NCBI GenBank assembly: GCA_030686115.1
Contig: CP131612.1
Span: 1,178,001-1,242,000 of the forward strand
Length of the DNA: 64,000 nucleotides
Direction: 5' to 3'
Origin: Psychrobacter cibarius
Lineage (GTDB): Bacteria; Pseudomonadota; Gammaproteobacteria; Pseudomonadales; Moraxellaceae
Each line of letters starts with the position of its first letter. Within the stretch, counting starts at the first letter, position 1. The notes beneath the pieces were generated by a model that saw nothing but the letters and a program-made list of their open reading frames with translations, was not told the DNA's origin and did not search any database. The translations under genes were made by a program, and so were the position numbers. This document shows, one piece after another, positions 27,741 to 36,774 of the stretch.

Positions 27741-28406
27741 TTAACGCTCCCAGCGTACATTTTGGCGAATAATTTTGGCTGGTGTACCAGCAATCATGCA
27801 GTTGGGCGTCTCAACTGGTTTATTGACAAATGCCCCTGCTGCAATGATACAACCACTGGCGATAGAGACATTTTTAGAAATGGTCACATTGGCGGCAATC
27901 CAAATATGGTCTCCTAAAATGACGTCTGTATGTGCCTTATTCACTCGCGCGTTAGTGTCTATATCATAGACCTTGTGAACGTCAGTCGCTCGAATTTCGA
28001 TACCACGTGATATCATGCATGATTGACCAATGGCCACACTTTTATCGCGCGCCAAAATATAGCAATCAATAGCGGTGGTATGATTGCCGATATAAATATG
28101 CAGATGATTACCGACAACCAATAATTGCCCCGAGAATTTAACGTGCTCTCCAATCGTGACTTGGTTGTGATTGCCGTTGATGTCAATTTTTAACTGATTA
28201 AATTTGCCGCCCTTACCGATAGTAATTTGATTGTCATGACCTTTACGAATGGTAATGGTCGAATTGCCAATGATGCGTGCATCTTTGGCAATATTGATAT
28301 GATTATTGAGCCCTTTGTCTTGTAATAAAAACCGCTTTTTATAGAGCTGTTTGGGTAATAATGTTTTTATAATCGGAGAAAGGCTGATGGTTTTTTTATG
28401 GTTCAT
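27741..28406 (-). CDS. Left-handed beta-helix acyltransferase
   Basis: 221 aa. Degenerate hexapeptide repeats across residues about 35-205 ending GDHIWIAANVTISKNVSIASGCIIAAGAFVNK and AGTPAKIIR, the C-terminal signature of O-acetyltransferases such as those for capsule or LOS sugars. The N-terminal helix repeats are rich in Asn/His/Ile. Likely cytoplasmic, using acetyl-CoA; the acceptor is unknown. It is opposite in strand to its neighbours and no glycan genes are nearby. Confidence 0.8.
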   Translation of the reverse strand: MNHKKTISLSPIIKTLLPKQLYKKRFLLQDKGLNNHINIAKDARIIGNSTITIRKGHDNQITIGKGGKFNQLKIDINGNHNQVTIGEHVKFSGQLLVVGNHLHIYIGNHTTAIDCYILARDKSVAIGQSCMISRGIEIRATDVHKVYDIDTNARVNKAHTDVILGDHIWIAANVTISKNVSIASGCIIAAGAFVNKPVETPNCMIAGTPAKIIRQNVRWER

Positions 28407-28618
28407 AATGATGGGCTTATGAAAAGTGAGTAGAAGGTGTAATGTTTTTACTAGCGATGACTTTTATGATTGATTGGCTGTTTTAAATATGGTTGAGGAG
28501 CGTGTTGATAGTGTACAGCTAAACTTTGCTTGAAAACAGCTGCCTTTGGAGCAATCAATACTCTAAGGTTTTAAACCCAATATTTTTTATTCATTCATTT
28601 TTAATAACGAGATTACTT

Positions 28619-29407
28619 ATGTTTACTGATAGCCATTGCCATCTTAATCGCTTAGATTTAACCAAGTATGATGGTAAATTGTCTGGCGCGATTGACGCGA
28701 TGAAAACTGCTAATGTCACCCGCGCAATGGCGATTATGTGTGATTTTGCCGAATATGATGAGATTGCTCATATTGTCAGCACTTATGGTGATGAGGCGCT
28801 AAATCTTGGCATGAGTGTCGGTATTCATCCTTGTGAAGATATCAGTGTCTTGCAATCAGCGACAGTTGAGCGTTTGATCGAAACGGCTGATGCTGACTAT
28901 GTATGGGCGATTGGGGAGACAGGATTAGATTATTACTGGTCAACGGAAAATAAAAAAGAGCAGCAAGCCAGTCTTGCTCGCCATATTCATGCCAGTCAAA
29001 GCCTGAAAAAGCCACTCGTCATTCATATGCGTGATGCCAAAGAAGATACGATTGATATACTAAAATCAGAAGGCGCTGAACATGGCATTATTCATTGCTT
29101 TACCGAAGATTGGGAGACGGCCAAGCGTGCACTTGACTTAGGGTTTTATATCTCATTTTCGGGCATTGTTAGCTTTAAGAGTGCTCAAATGATTAAAAAT
29201 GCAGCAAAAAACATGCCTAGAGATAGACTGCTTATCGAAACCGATAGCCCTTATCTAGCACCGGTGCCCAAGCGTGGTAGACCGAATGAGCCTGCCTACG
29301 TACCGTATGTCGCCAGTTGTCTGGCAGAGATGTATGGCTGTAGTAGCAATGATGTTGGGGCATTAACTGCAAAAAACTTTGAGAATTTACTGGCACAGTA
29401 TCACTAA
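28619..29407 (+). CDS. TatD-family metal-dependent DNase
   Basis: 262 aa from ATG 28619 (MFTDSHCHLNRLDL); the 31 in-frame codons before it are not family-like. TIM-barrel metal ligands: DSHCHL, GETGLDYYW, HMRDA, HCFTE, ETDSPYLAP. The family cleaves DNA 3'-5' and may act in DNA repair or quality control. The closest common form would be YcfH/TatD-like. The following TetR regulator is 233 bases downstream. Confidence 0.88.
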   Translation: MFTDSHCHLNRLDLTKYDGKLSGAIDAMKTANVTRAMAIMCDFAEYDEIAHIVSTYGDEALNLGMSVGIHPCEDISVLQSATVERLIETADADYVWAIGETGLDYYWSTENKKEQQASLARHIHASQSLKKPLVIHMRDAKEDTIDILKSEGAEHGIIHCFTEDWETAKRALDLGFYISFSGIVSFKSAQMIKNAAKNMPRDRLLIETDSPYLAPVPKRGRPNEPAYVPYVASCLAEMYGCSSNDVGALTAKNFENLLAQYH

Positions 29408-29640
29408 AATGGTTATGCTATGACCACTCAGTCATTTATGATACAGTCCTATTGCTTTACGTTATTTGTATTTATGATGTGGAGCGTAAGCCTATGATTA
29501 TCAATGACTATTTAGCAAACATAAGCATATCTCCTTTGGTGGTTTTCGAGCAGACTTTGTATGATGTTATACGCTTGTCGCCGATGCATTCATCCACACG
29601 ATGGTCATATGCTTAATCTTGTCAGGTTTTAGGAGAGATT

Positions 29641-30324
29641 ATGAGTCGTCAGCATCAGTTCAAGGCACGAGAAGAGAATATCTTAGCGATGGCAGAGCAA
29701 TTGCTACTTGAGTCAGGCGATGGTGATATTACTTTAGACAGTTTGGCAGACCAGCTGGATCTGGCTAAAGGTACACTGTATAAGCATTTCTCCAGTAAAG
29801 ATGAACTCTATTTGCGTATTATTATCCGCTATGAAGAACAACTGTTTGAGATTAATCGTATTGATGATTGTCCATCAGCAGGCGTTGCTCGTATGATCTT
29901 TCAGCAGTTATTTAATCCACAAAAAGCCATGTTGCTCAATCAAATCGAAGAGCGTTTGGCGGCATCAGTGACGGGTCTTAATCGCTTGTTTGGTGAGCTA
30001 TATGATATTCGCCGTCAGCGTATGAAACGCTTGATTGACATTATCAGTGCGTATTTACAAGAGCAGCATAGTAGTTTGAGCACGCGCGACTATTTGTCCT
30101 CGATTTGGGCGATGGGTCAGGGCGGTGCTGGACTATTAAATTCAAGCTTTTACCAGCGGTATTTGGGTCGCCGTGATACCCTACGTTATGCCTTCGTTCA
30201 GCAAATGCTTGAGTTGCCGAGCCATTATCCTGCGGCTGACGATGAGGTGATGGATGAAGATATGCAGGAGTTGGTCGAGCAAATCGATACTGAGTCAGAA
30301 GAGCACCGTAATACCAGTTATTAA
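29641..30324 (+). CDS. TetR-family transcriptional regulator
   Basis: 227 aa. N-terminal TetR helix-turn-helix (ITLDSLADQLDLAKGTLYKHFSSKDELYLRI, about residues 30-60), then a helical ligand domain. AGGAGAG ribosome site. C-terminal tail is acidic (DEDMQELVEQIDTESEEHR). Its target is unknown. It precedes the gspH operon by 175 bases on the same strand. Confidence 0.85.
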   Translation: MSRQHQFKAREENILAMAEQLLLESGDGDITLDSLADQLDLAKGTLYKHFSSKDELYLRIIIRYEEQLFEINRIDDCPSAGVARMIFQQLFNPQKAMLLNQIEERLAASVTGLNRLFGELYDIRRQRMKRLIDIISAYLQEQHSSLSTRDYLSSIWAMGQGGAGLLNSSFYQRYLGRRDTLRYAFVQQMLELPSHYPAADDEVMDEDMQELVEQIDTESEEHRNTSY

Positions 30325-30499
30325 TATCTTTATTCAACTTATGGTCTTTTAACGCAAGTTTTTTAAATTCGTGTTGCTATATTCATTATCGCAGCACGGT
30401 GTATCCATGCTAAAAATGGGTATATGCTTACCAGCTTTAGCGCCCAATCATAGTTTTATTCTTCATACCACAACCTACTCATAGGTTTATAGGTGCAAT

Positions 30500-31327
30500 A
30501 TGCCGGTCACTGCCAAGATTCCGTCCAGCTCAGCGGTCACTTGCTATTCACACTTAAGTCATCAATATTTGCAGTATAAAAACACGGATAGATATCTCTT
30601 ACCTCTGGTTTATCAGCATAAATCCTTTCTAGTACAAAACGCTCACGTTTCCCCTTATAAATCCTCAAGCCTTGCTCAGGCACAACAGGGATTTACCCTT
30701 GTCGAAATTGTAGTGGTGGTCGTTATTCTATCTATCTTTGCTGGCATGATGAGCTTGTCGGTGGGCAGTAGTGAATCGCGTAAAAACCGTGCTTTTTATG
30801 AGTATTTAACGGATTCACTGAGCTATGTGCGGTTGTTGTCTGCTGAGCGTATGCAGCCGATGGGTTTAAGTTTACAAGCGGATAAACAAGGTCAAGTAGC
30901 TCCTGTGATTGTTACTTTATCAAATCCTTATATTGCCTATCAGACCAATGATACCCCGTCAAATAGCATGGACAGCATGCCTAAAAATTCGATGGAATTG
31001 TCTGCTGACCTGACAAGTAGGTCGGGGGCGATGGGAAAGCAACAACCAGTGCCTAGCTGGGAGATTGAGCCAGAAGTCAGTTTGCCAGAGTTACCTGCTG
31101 GGGTTAGTTTAAGGGTGCAAAGCTTGGAGGCTGGCAATCTATCAATGCCTGAACAGGGGCAAACATTGCAGCCTTGGTTTGCTAATCAAGCAGTCCCACA
31201 GATATTATGGTTTGGTACAGGGCAAGCAACGCCCGTCACCATTGAGGTGCTGCACAATTCGCGTCTGGTGGGCGAGGTCATTACTATTATGCCTGATGGT
31301 AGTATGACGATCGGACAAGGACTGTAA
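30500..31327 (+). CDS. gspH: Type II secretion pseudopilin GspH
   Basis: 275 aa. Prepilin cleavage site QQG-FTLVEIVVVVVILSIF with Glu at +5. The leader before it is unusually long, about 64 residues from the ATG at 30500 (AGGT site 5 bases upstream); no better internal start was seen. The C-terminal domain is a GspH minor-pseudopilin fold. First gene of gspHIJK. Confidence 0.85.
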   Translation: MPVTAKIPSSSAVTCYSHLSHQYLQYKNTDRYLLPLVYQHKSFLVQNAHVSPYKSSSLAQAQQGFTLVEIVVVVVILSIFAGMMSLSVGSSESRKNRAFYEYLTDSLSYVRLLSAERMQPMGLSLQADKQGQVAPVIVTLSNPYIAYQTNDTPSNSMDSMPKNSMELSADLTSRSGAMGKQQPVPSWEIEPEVSLPELPAGVSLRVQSLEAGNLSMPEQGQTLQPWFANQAVPQILWFGTGQATPVTIEVLHNSRLVGEVITIMPDGSMTIGQGL

Positions 31328-31330
31328 CTG

Positions 31331-31822
31331 ATGATAGATAAGGATGACATTATATCTGCTGATATAAACAAAAAGCCAATGCTATCGCATGAAAGCGGCT
31401 TTACTCTGATTGAGGTAATGGTAGCGTTAGCGATTTTAGCGGTTGTTGCTGTGGCTGCTAGCCGTGCCAGTAGTGCTTATCTCAGCTCAGTGGATGTCTT
31501 ACGCACACGCACACTGGCACATTTTGTCGCACAGAATGCGGCCGCTGATTTGCGTATTCAAGAGACTTGGCTGACGGCCAATCGCACACAAACAATCAAT
31601 GCTCAAGGGCGTGATTGGCAAGTCGTGATGACGGTCAGTGATGCCATTACGCCTGCTTTAAAAGAGGTGAATATCGCTGTCGCACCCATTATAGATGGAC
31701 AGACGCGCACCGCCGTGACTGATATCAACGTAATATTGAGCAATGCGGAGCAAGACGTTGGCAGTTTGGACTTAAGCAGTTTGGGTGCTGATATTGCAGG
31801 GCAGTCTGGAGGCAATCCGTGA
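31331..31822 (+). CDS. gspI: Type II secretion pseudopilin GspI
   Basis: 163 aa. Leader then ESG-FTLIEVMVALAILAVVAVAA with Glu+5, then a short globular domain matching GspI. Starts 3 bases after gspH and overlaps gspJ by four bases, indicating translational coupling. Part of the tip complex of the pseudopilus with GspJ and GspK. Confidence 0.9.
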   Translation: MIDKDDIISADINKKPMLSHESGFTLIEVMVALAILAVVAVAASRASSAYLSSVDVLRTRTLAHFVAQNAAADLRIQETWLTANRTQTINAQGRDWQVVMTVSDAITPALKEVNIAVAPIIDGQTRTAVTDINVILSNAEQDVGSLDLSSLGADIAGQSGGNP

Positions 31823-32673
31823 AGTCGCAGCGTGGATTTACGCTACTTGAATTGATGGTCGCCATGGCAATATTTGCGATGCTGGCGGTGGCTGGCTGGC
31901 AAGTGTTTGATAGCGTCAACCGCGCCCGAGAACGTGCACAATTTCATGCTGATAACTTAGCTGTTTTGCAATATGCTTATTTGCAGCTACAGCAAGACAT
32001 GGGTCAAATTATCCCTTATCAAATACCAAATACTCAAAATATCAGTGTGACAAATAACAGTACAAATGCCAGTGATAGCACAAACAATAGCGCCCAAGCC
32101 AATGAAACAGTGCCTGAGCCTTTTATGAGCTTGGATGGTGAGCATGTCAGCTTTGTTCGTTTTGCCGACCCCGATCCACGTTATCAAAGTAGCATGAGTG
32201 TCCAGCATATCGAATACATTTTTGCAGATGAGCGTTTAATTCGCCGCCAATATACCAGCATCGATGGTGGGCGCGATAGCATCAGCCTAGACAGTGTATT
32301 GCTAGAAGGCGTCACCGCAGGGCGTTGGCAAGCATATTTACCTGAACTGAGCACCAAATTCCCAGATGCAGACAGCAGTAATAACGGCAATAGCAGTACA
32401 AAGACAACCTCTGGGCAGACGGCCAATGCCATAAACGTCAAGCCGGCAGTGGTTTTATTGCCCAAAGGTATTGCTGTCAATTTTACTTATCAGGATATGC
32501 CTATCACTTGGCAGTGGGCGCTTGCTCCCCAACCAATACCAATTAACAATACCAACAAAAGCAATAACAATGCTGCTAATAATGGCAATGGTAGCAATAA
32601 CGATAGTAGTGATAATACTAATAATGACAACCCGAATAGTAATGTAAATAACAATGCAGGAAGTAATATTTAA
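31819..32673 (+). CDS. gspJ: Type II secretion pseudopilin GspJ
   Basis: 284 aa from GTG overlapping the gspI stop (GTGA). Prepilin site QRG-FTLLELMVAMAIFAMLAV with Glu+5. The globular domain has the SFVRFADPDPR and IEYIFADERLIRRQY strands of GspJ. The last about 40 residues are almost all Asn, Ser, Gly and Asp, which is atypical. Confidence 0.9.
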   Translation: MKSQRGFTLLELMVAMAIFAMLAVAGWQVFDSVNRARERAQFHADNLAVLQYAYLQLQQDMGQIIPYQIPNTQNISVTNNSTNASDSTNNSAQANETVPEPFMSLDGEHVSFVRFADPDPRYQSSMSVQHIEYIFADERLIRRQYTSIDGGRDSISLDSVLLEGVTAGRWQAYLPELSTKFPDADSSNNGNSSTKTTSGQTANAINVKPAVVLLPKGIAVNFTYQDMPITWQWALAPQPIPINNTNKSNNNAANNGNGSNNDSSDNTNNDNPNSNVNNNAGSNI

Positions 32674-32712
32674 CATGTACAACTGGGTCAATAATAAAAG
32701 CGGCTTAAGTCA

Positions 32713-33780
32713 ATGACAACGCACTCTCAGCGCGGAGTAGCGCTGCTCACTATCTTACTATTGGTGGTCAGTATTACCGTGGTGGCGGGGGCGATGCTTG
32801 CCAGTCAAAAGATTGCTATTAGGCGTAGCGGTTTATTGTTTGATCAAAATCAGCTGTCACAAGATATCAATGCTGGTCAGCAATTAGCCATCACGATGAT
32901 TCGTGCTGACGATAAGCTGAATGACACAGATAGTGAGCAAGATATTTGGGCGCAGCCATTACCGCCTTATCTTTTAGCCAATCATAGCATCAGTATTGAA
33001 TTGCGCGATGAAGCCAGTCGTTTTAATATTAATAATTTATATCAGAATGGCGCGGTTGATAGCGCCGCTGTAGCCATATTTCAAAGACTATTGACACAAT
33101 TAAATCTGGAACCTGATATTGCCATTGCTGTTCTTGATTATCAAGATACGGATAGCGACGTTTATCAAGATGGTGGTGATGAGAGTGTGGTTTATTCTCA
33201 GCAATCAAGTGGCTCAGCGAGTAAGACTTTGCCCAATCAAGCATTGGTGAGTGTCGATCAGTTGCAAGAGATTCGAGGGGTAAATGCTGAAGTACTAGCA
33301 GCACTACGTCCTTATATTACGGCGGTTCCTTATTATGTGCCTATTAATGTCAATACTGCCAGTCCAGTTTTGCTGGCTGCACTGATAGATGGCGCAACCA
33401 GCCAACAGATGCAGGGATTGGTCGATATGCGGGCAAAGCAGGCGTTAGCCTCTATCGATGATGTGTGGCAATTGCCGATGTTGAGCAGCTTAAATGATGA
33501 TCAGCGAAAGGCGTTAAAACCACTGCTCGCAGTCGATAGCCAAGCCTTTATGGCGCTTATTACCGCAACGGATAGTGCAAGTCTTGGTCAACAAAGACAA
33601 CGGTTTGCAACCGTATTGATTAGTAAAATTGCGACTGATACTGGCGCGGCAGCAGGGAGTAATGCGAATAGCAGCACGCCTAACAATAATAATGGTAATA
33701 ATGAGAATGGCAATAATAAAAAAGCCAAAGAAATTAAAGTGGTGACACAACGTTTATGGGCATTTAGACCCAGTTTCTAA
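32713..33780 (+). CDS. gspK: Type II secretion pseudopilin GspK
   Basis: 355 aa. N-terminus SQRG-VALLTILLLVVSITVVAG; GspK lacks Glu+5 as expected for the tip subunit. Domain includes DEASRFNINNLYQ and PINVNTASPVLLAAL helix-hairpin-helix-like segments typical of GspK. An Asn/Gly-rich insert near the end (about 315-335) precedes a conserved WAFRPSF end. Last gene of gspHIJK. Confidence 0.9.
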   Translation: MTTHSQRGVALLTILLLVVSITVVAGAMLASQKIAIRRSGLLFDQNQLSQDINAGQQLAITMIRADDKLNDTDSEQDIWAQPLPPYLLANHSISIELRDEASRFNINNLYQNGAVDSAAVAIFQRLLTQLNLEPDIAIAVLDYQDTDSDVYQDGGDESVVYSQQSSGSASKTLPNQALVSVDQLQEIRGVNAEVLAALRPYITAVPYYVPINVNTASPVLLAALIDGATSQQMQGLVDMRAKQALASIDDVWQLPMLSSLNDDQRKALKPLLAVDSQAFMALITATDSASLGQQRQRFATVLISKIATDTGAAAGSNANSSTPNNNNGNNENGNNKKAKEIKVVTQRLWAFRPSF

Positions 33781-33837
33781 CGTTGAGCCACCTAAAAAGA
33801 GTCTCAATCAGTGCCGAGGTAGAATAGCTGACGCCAC

Positions 33838-34518
33838 TTAATCTCCTAAGTGCGTCTCTTCCGTAGATTTCCAGTTATAAGCCCCATAAAACAGCATCTG
33901 TGCTTGGCGAGTACAATTATGGAGCATCAGCTGTTTATTTTCTTCAATCTCGTTCAGATCGATTTCATCATCATGGTCTTCAGTATAAGTCAGCTCCAAC
34001 CAATCGATAATCCAAGAAAAGAACATATTTACCCCAGCTTCAGCCAGTAGGCGACGGTCATAGGCGTTGATATGAGTAAAAGCAGGCTGTAGCGCTAAAT
34101 CATCAGCCAAGCTTTGAGCATGTTTTTTGACAAGTTCATTAATGGCTTTGCGTACAGCTTCTGAGCCACCGTAGCGCTCACTGACTAAAAATTGCCAGTA
34201 ATAAGGCTGATCACTGACCATATACAAGAACAGCTGAATGCTCTTAGCAATTTGGCGATCAAAGCTACGTTTACGCCCAATTTGCAAGCTATCGCTTAGA
34301 ATCGCCAGCGTACCGCCTAGTTCTTCTACCACCAATGCTCGACCAAGCGATTCCATGTCATCAAAATGCCGATAAAATGCGGTCGGCACCACGCCAACCT
34401 CACGCGTTACTTGCCGGAGGCTGATTGAGCTAAAAGACTGCCCTGTCATACATAAATCAAGCACGGCATTAAAAAAGGCGTGCCGAGTTTGAAGTTTCTT
34501 TTGTTCGCGACTGCTCAT
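33838..34518 (-). CDS. TetR-family regulator, FabR/DesT-like
   Basis: 226 aa. The DNA-binding part SSISLRQVTREVGVVPTAFYRHFDDMESLG strongly resembles FabR, which controls unsaturated fatty acid genes. The C-terminal NCTRQAQMLFYGAYNWK also fits. It converges on gspK and lies next to a dNTPase gene. A fatty-acid target is inferred from family only; no fab or des gene is in the window. Confidence 0.8.
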   Translation of the reverse strand: MSSREQKKLQTRHAFFNAVLDLCMTGQSFSSISLRQVTREVGVVPTAFYRHFDDMESLGRALVVEELGGTLAILSDSLQIGRKRSFDRQIAKSIQLFLYMVSDQPYYWQFLVSERYGGSEAVRKAINELVKKHAQSLADDLALQPAFTHINAYDRRLLAEAGVNMFFSWIIDWLELTYTEDHDDEIDLNEIEENKQLMLHNCTRQAQMLFYGAYNWKSTEETHLGD

Positions 34519-34622
34519 AATATTTCAAAATTGTCCAATAAGGGTTTATCATACTCATTTCAGCGTAAAAATACGACTGAAATACGCAACTTGTGTTAAT
34601 TTACTAGACCTGCATAGGTTTG

Positions 34623-36041
34623 TTAAACCATTGTACCCCAATGGCCTTGTAACTCTTGTGCCAATCGATACGCCTCATGATCATTCATCCCAGTGATAAA
34701 GTCCAATATATTTAAAATATTGTGATAGACATTATCTGATAATAGCCGCCGATGCTCATCGAGATGTGGCTGTAACAACATTAGTAGGCGCTGCTGCTCA
34801 AAGGACATGAATTGAGGATCAGATGTTGCTCTACTACCTGTCCAAGCCAATGGCATAAAAGCATCTAATAAACGATGCAAGCATTGATTGGCCATTAGCT
34901 CCATTCGGACTTTGCTTGGGTGATTGAATATTTTCTCACGTGCCAACTGTTTGGCTTGGTTGATGCCACTTTGCACACTGATATCACAGTGGTCAAATAA
35001 ACTGCCTTGCAGTGTACCAGCCAGCAATGCATCACTGTTGGCGACAAAAGCATCGGTCACGGTATTGACCAAGCGCATCATCGCGCGGGCTCGCAATGAC
35101 GCTAAGCTCTGCCTGACAGACATGTGTACGGGCAGATTGATACTGTTAGGGCGCTCACCAATCAGCTCATAAAATATGGCGGCAACCTCACTATAGGTCA
35201 GCATATTGAGATTGATACCATCTTCTAAATCGATCAAGGCATAGCAAATATCGTCTGCCGCTTCTAGTAAATAAGCCAGCGGATGACGCGCAAAACCATC
35301 GTGCTGTGTTGAACGTGGTAAATGCAAACAGGCTGCCAACTCTTCTAACTGAGCTGCTTCGCTATAAAAACAGCCAAATTTTTGTACATTTTGATGGTAT
35401 TTATCATTGACATCGTTGCTGTGAGTGGCAAGCCACGGATACTTCATAAAAGCGCCTAAGGTCGCACAAGTGAGACGCATGCCACCTTTATCAGGATGGT
35501 GCTCATTACGCGCCAACAGTCGAAACCCTTGTGCATTACCTTCGTAGGCCAGCAAGTCCAAGCGCTCGTTGCTACTTAACTTTTGTAATATCGCTTGAGT
35601 GTCAGGCTGCCTAAACCAATCTCGAATGGCATACTCTCCCGCATGACCAAAAGGCGGGTTACCAATATCGTGAGCGAGGCAGGCGGCTTGTACAATGACA
35701 CCGACATCGGCTGGCGATACGCCTGCTGGTAGACCGCTGGCTAATTTATCATGGAGCTTTTCTGCTGCCATCATTGCTAAAGAGCGTCCAATAGAGGAGA
35801 CCTCAAGCGAATGAGTCAGACGTGTATGGATACCGAGCTGATTGGTTAATGGATGGACTTGGGTTTTTTGATTCAACTGCCGAAAGGAGTGCGAAAATAC
35901 CAGTCTGTCGTAGTCTTTGTGAAACTGAGAGCGAGTACTCGTATTGGCGTTAAGCTTTTTGGCAGCACCAAGGCGCTGTGAGTTGAGAAGGTGAGACCAT
36001 TGCGTGGTAGGAGACGGCAAAGAGGTTGGAGTAGTTAGCAT
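34623..36041 (-). CDS. dNTP triphosphohydrolase, Dgt-like
   Basis: 472 aa HD-domain enzyme. RLTHSLEVS (His77) and CLAHDIGNPPFGHAGEYAI (His124, Asp125) are the metal ligands of the Dgt family. Hydrolyses dNTPs, often dGTP, to deoxynucleoside and triphosphate; substrate and allosteric control are not visible. No downstream partner. The protein has the length of the dGTPase-like rather than the shorter deoxynucleotidase forms. Confidence 0.85.
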   Translation of the reverse strand: MLTTPTSLPSPTTQWSHLLNSQRLGAAKKLNANTSTRSQFHKDYDRLVFSHSFRQLNQKTQVHPLTNQLGIHTRLTHSLEVSSIGRSLAMMAAEKLHDKLASGLPAGVSPADVGVIVQAACLAHDIGNPPFGHAGEYAIRDWFRQPDTQAILQKLSSNERLDLLAYEGNAQGFRLLARNEHHPDKGGMRLTCATLGAFMKYPWLATHSNDVNDKYHQNVQKFGCFYSEAAQLEELAACLHLPRSTQHDGFARHPLAYLLEAADDICYALIDLEDGINLNMLTYSEVAAIFYELIGERPNSINLPVHMSVRQSLASLRARAMMRLVNTVTDAFVANSDALLAGTLQGSLFDHCDISVQSGINQAKQLAREKIFNHPSKVRMELMANQCLHRLLDAFMPLAWTGSRATSDPQFMSFEQQRLLMLLQPHLDEHRRLLSDNVYHNILNILDFITGMNDHEAYRLAQELQGHWGTMV

Positions 36042-36121
36042 ATTGAAACATCCGAAACCAAGGGAGCCTCTAGCATAGCAAAATAGCGCCCTTGGTACAG
36101 ATATATAGTCAGAGAACTACA

Positions 36122-36646
36122 TTAAGATTTCTGGCAGTTGAAAAGCACTTCTTCCTCTTCGATAGCTACATTGCTGCCCAATGTTTTATTTCGCAACGTT
36201 GCCTTGTCACCATTTACCTGCCATATAATGCCATGGGTGTTATCCAATCCGATATCACTGGTATAGATAGTTTTTTCGGTACTGGCGTCGCTATCAGAGG
36301 TAGCGGTCAAATCGTATTCGATACCATCGATGAGTAGGTGCACTGTCTGTGGTGTAGTATCATCATGGTAGGACACGCCGATAGTAGCAGTAGGCTCACA
36401 AGAGAATGGTGTGCTGTTGCTGGCATGTTCTGCATGATCGTGGCCTTCATGTTCTTCGTGATCGTGCTCATCATGTCCTTCTCCCTCGTGTTCTTCGTGC
36501 TCATGTGTTTCATGCTCATCGATTTGTACTACATTTTCAGATTCTGGTGTCTCTTTATTAGGCTGACAGCCCAATAGAGAGCCTGTCATGATACTTCCTA
36601 CAAGCGCAACACTGGCAAATCTAGAAAAAGAGAAATAGTCAGTCAC
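36122..36646 (-). CDS. Lipoprotein with His/Glu/Asp-rich segment
   Basis: 174 aa from GTG 36646 (AGGA 8 bases upstream). Lipobox GSLLGC near residue 27. Then a run of about 40 residues is built almost wholly from His, Glu, Asp and Gly in HE-H-E-H patterns, likely a metal (zinc, nickel) buffer. The C-terminal part runs FSCEPTATIGVSY ... IDGIEYDLT ... IIWQVNGDKATLRN ... LFNCQ. This resembles the cysteine-flanked eight-strand MliC/lysozyme-inhibitor layout, but that link is tentative. It is near, but separate from, ychF. Confidence 0.7.
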   Translation of the reverse strand: MTDYFSFSRFASVALVGSIMTGSLLGCQPNKETPESENVVQIDEHETHEHEEHEGEGHDEHDHEEHEGHDHAEHASNSTPFSCEPTATIGVSYHDDTTPQTVHLLIDGIEYDLTATSDSDASTEKTIYTSDIGLDNTHGIIWQVNGDKATLRNKTLGSNVAIEEEEVLFNCQKS

Positions 36647-36705
36647 AGTATAAGTCCTCAAATAGTAAAATAAAGATATGTTATAATATAACAATTATAA
36701 GATAA

Positions 36706-36742
36706 AATAAAGCCGATGATGGAGAATTTCCAACATCGGCTT
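36706..36742 (-). terminator. Probable terminator after ychF
   Basis: AAGCCGATG / CATCGGCTT arms, 9 bp, with a short T-rich tail on the minus strand, 33 bases past ychF. Confidence 0.6.
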
Positions 36743-36774
36743 ATTAACTATCAGTCAGGATGTACCGCTTAACG

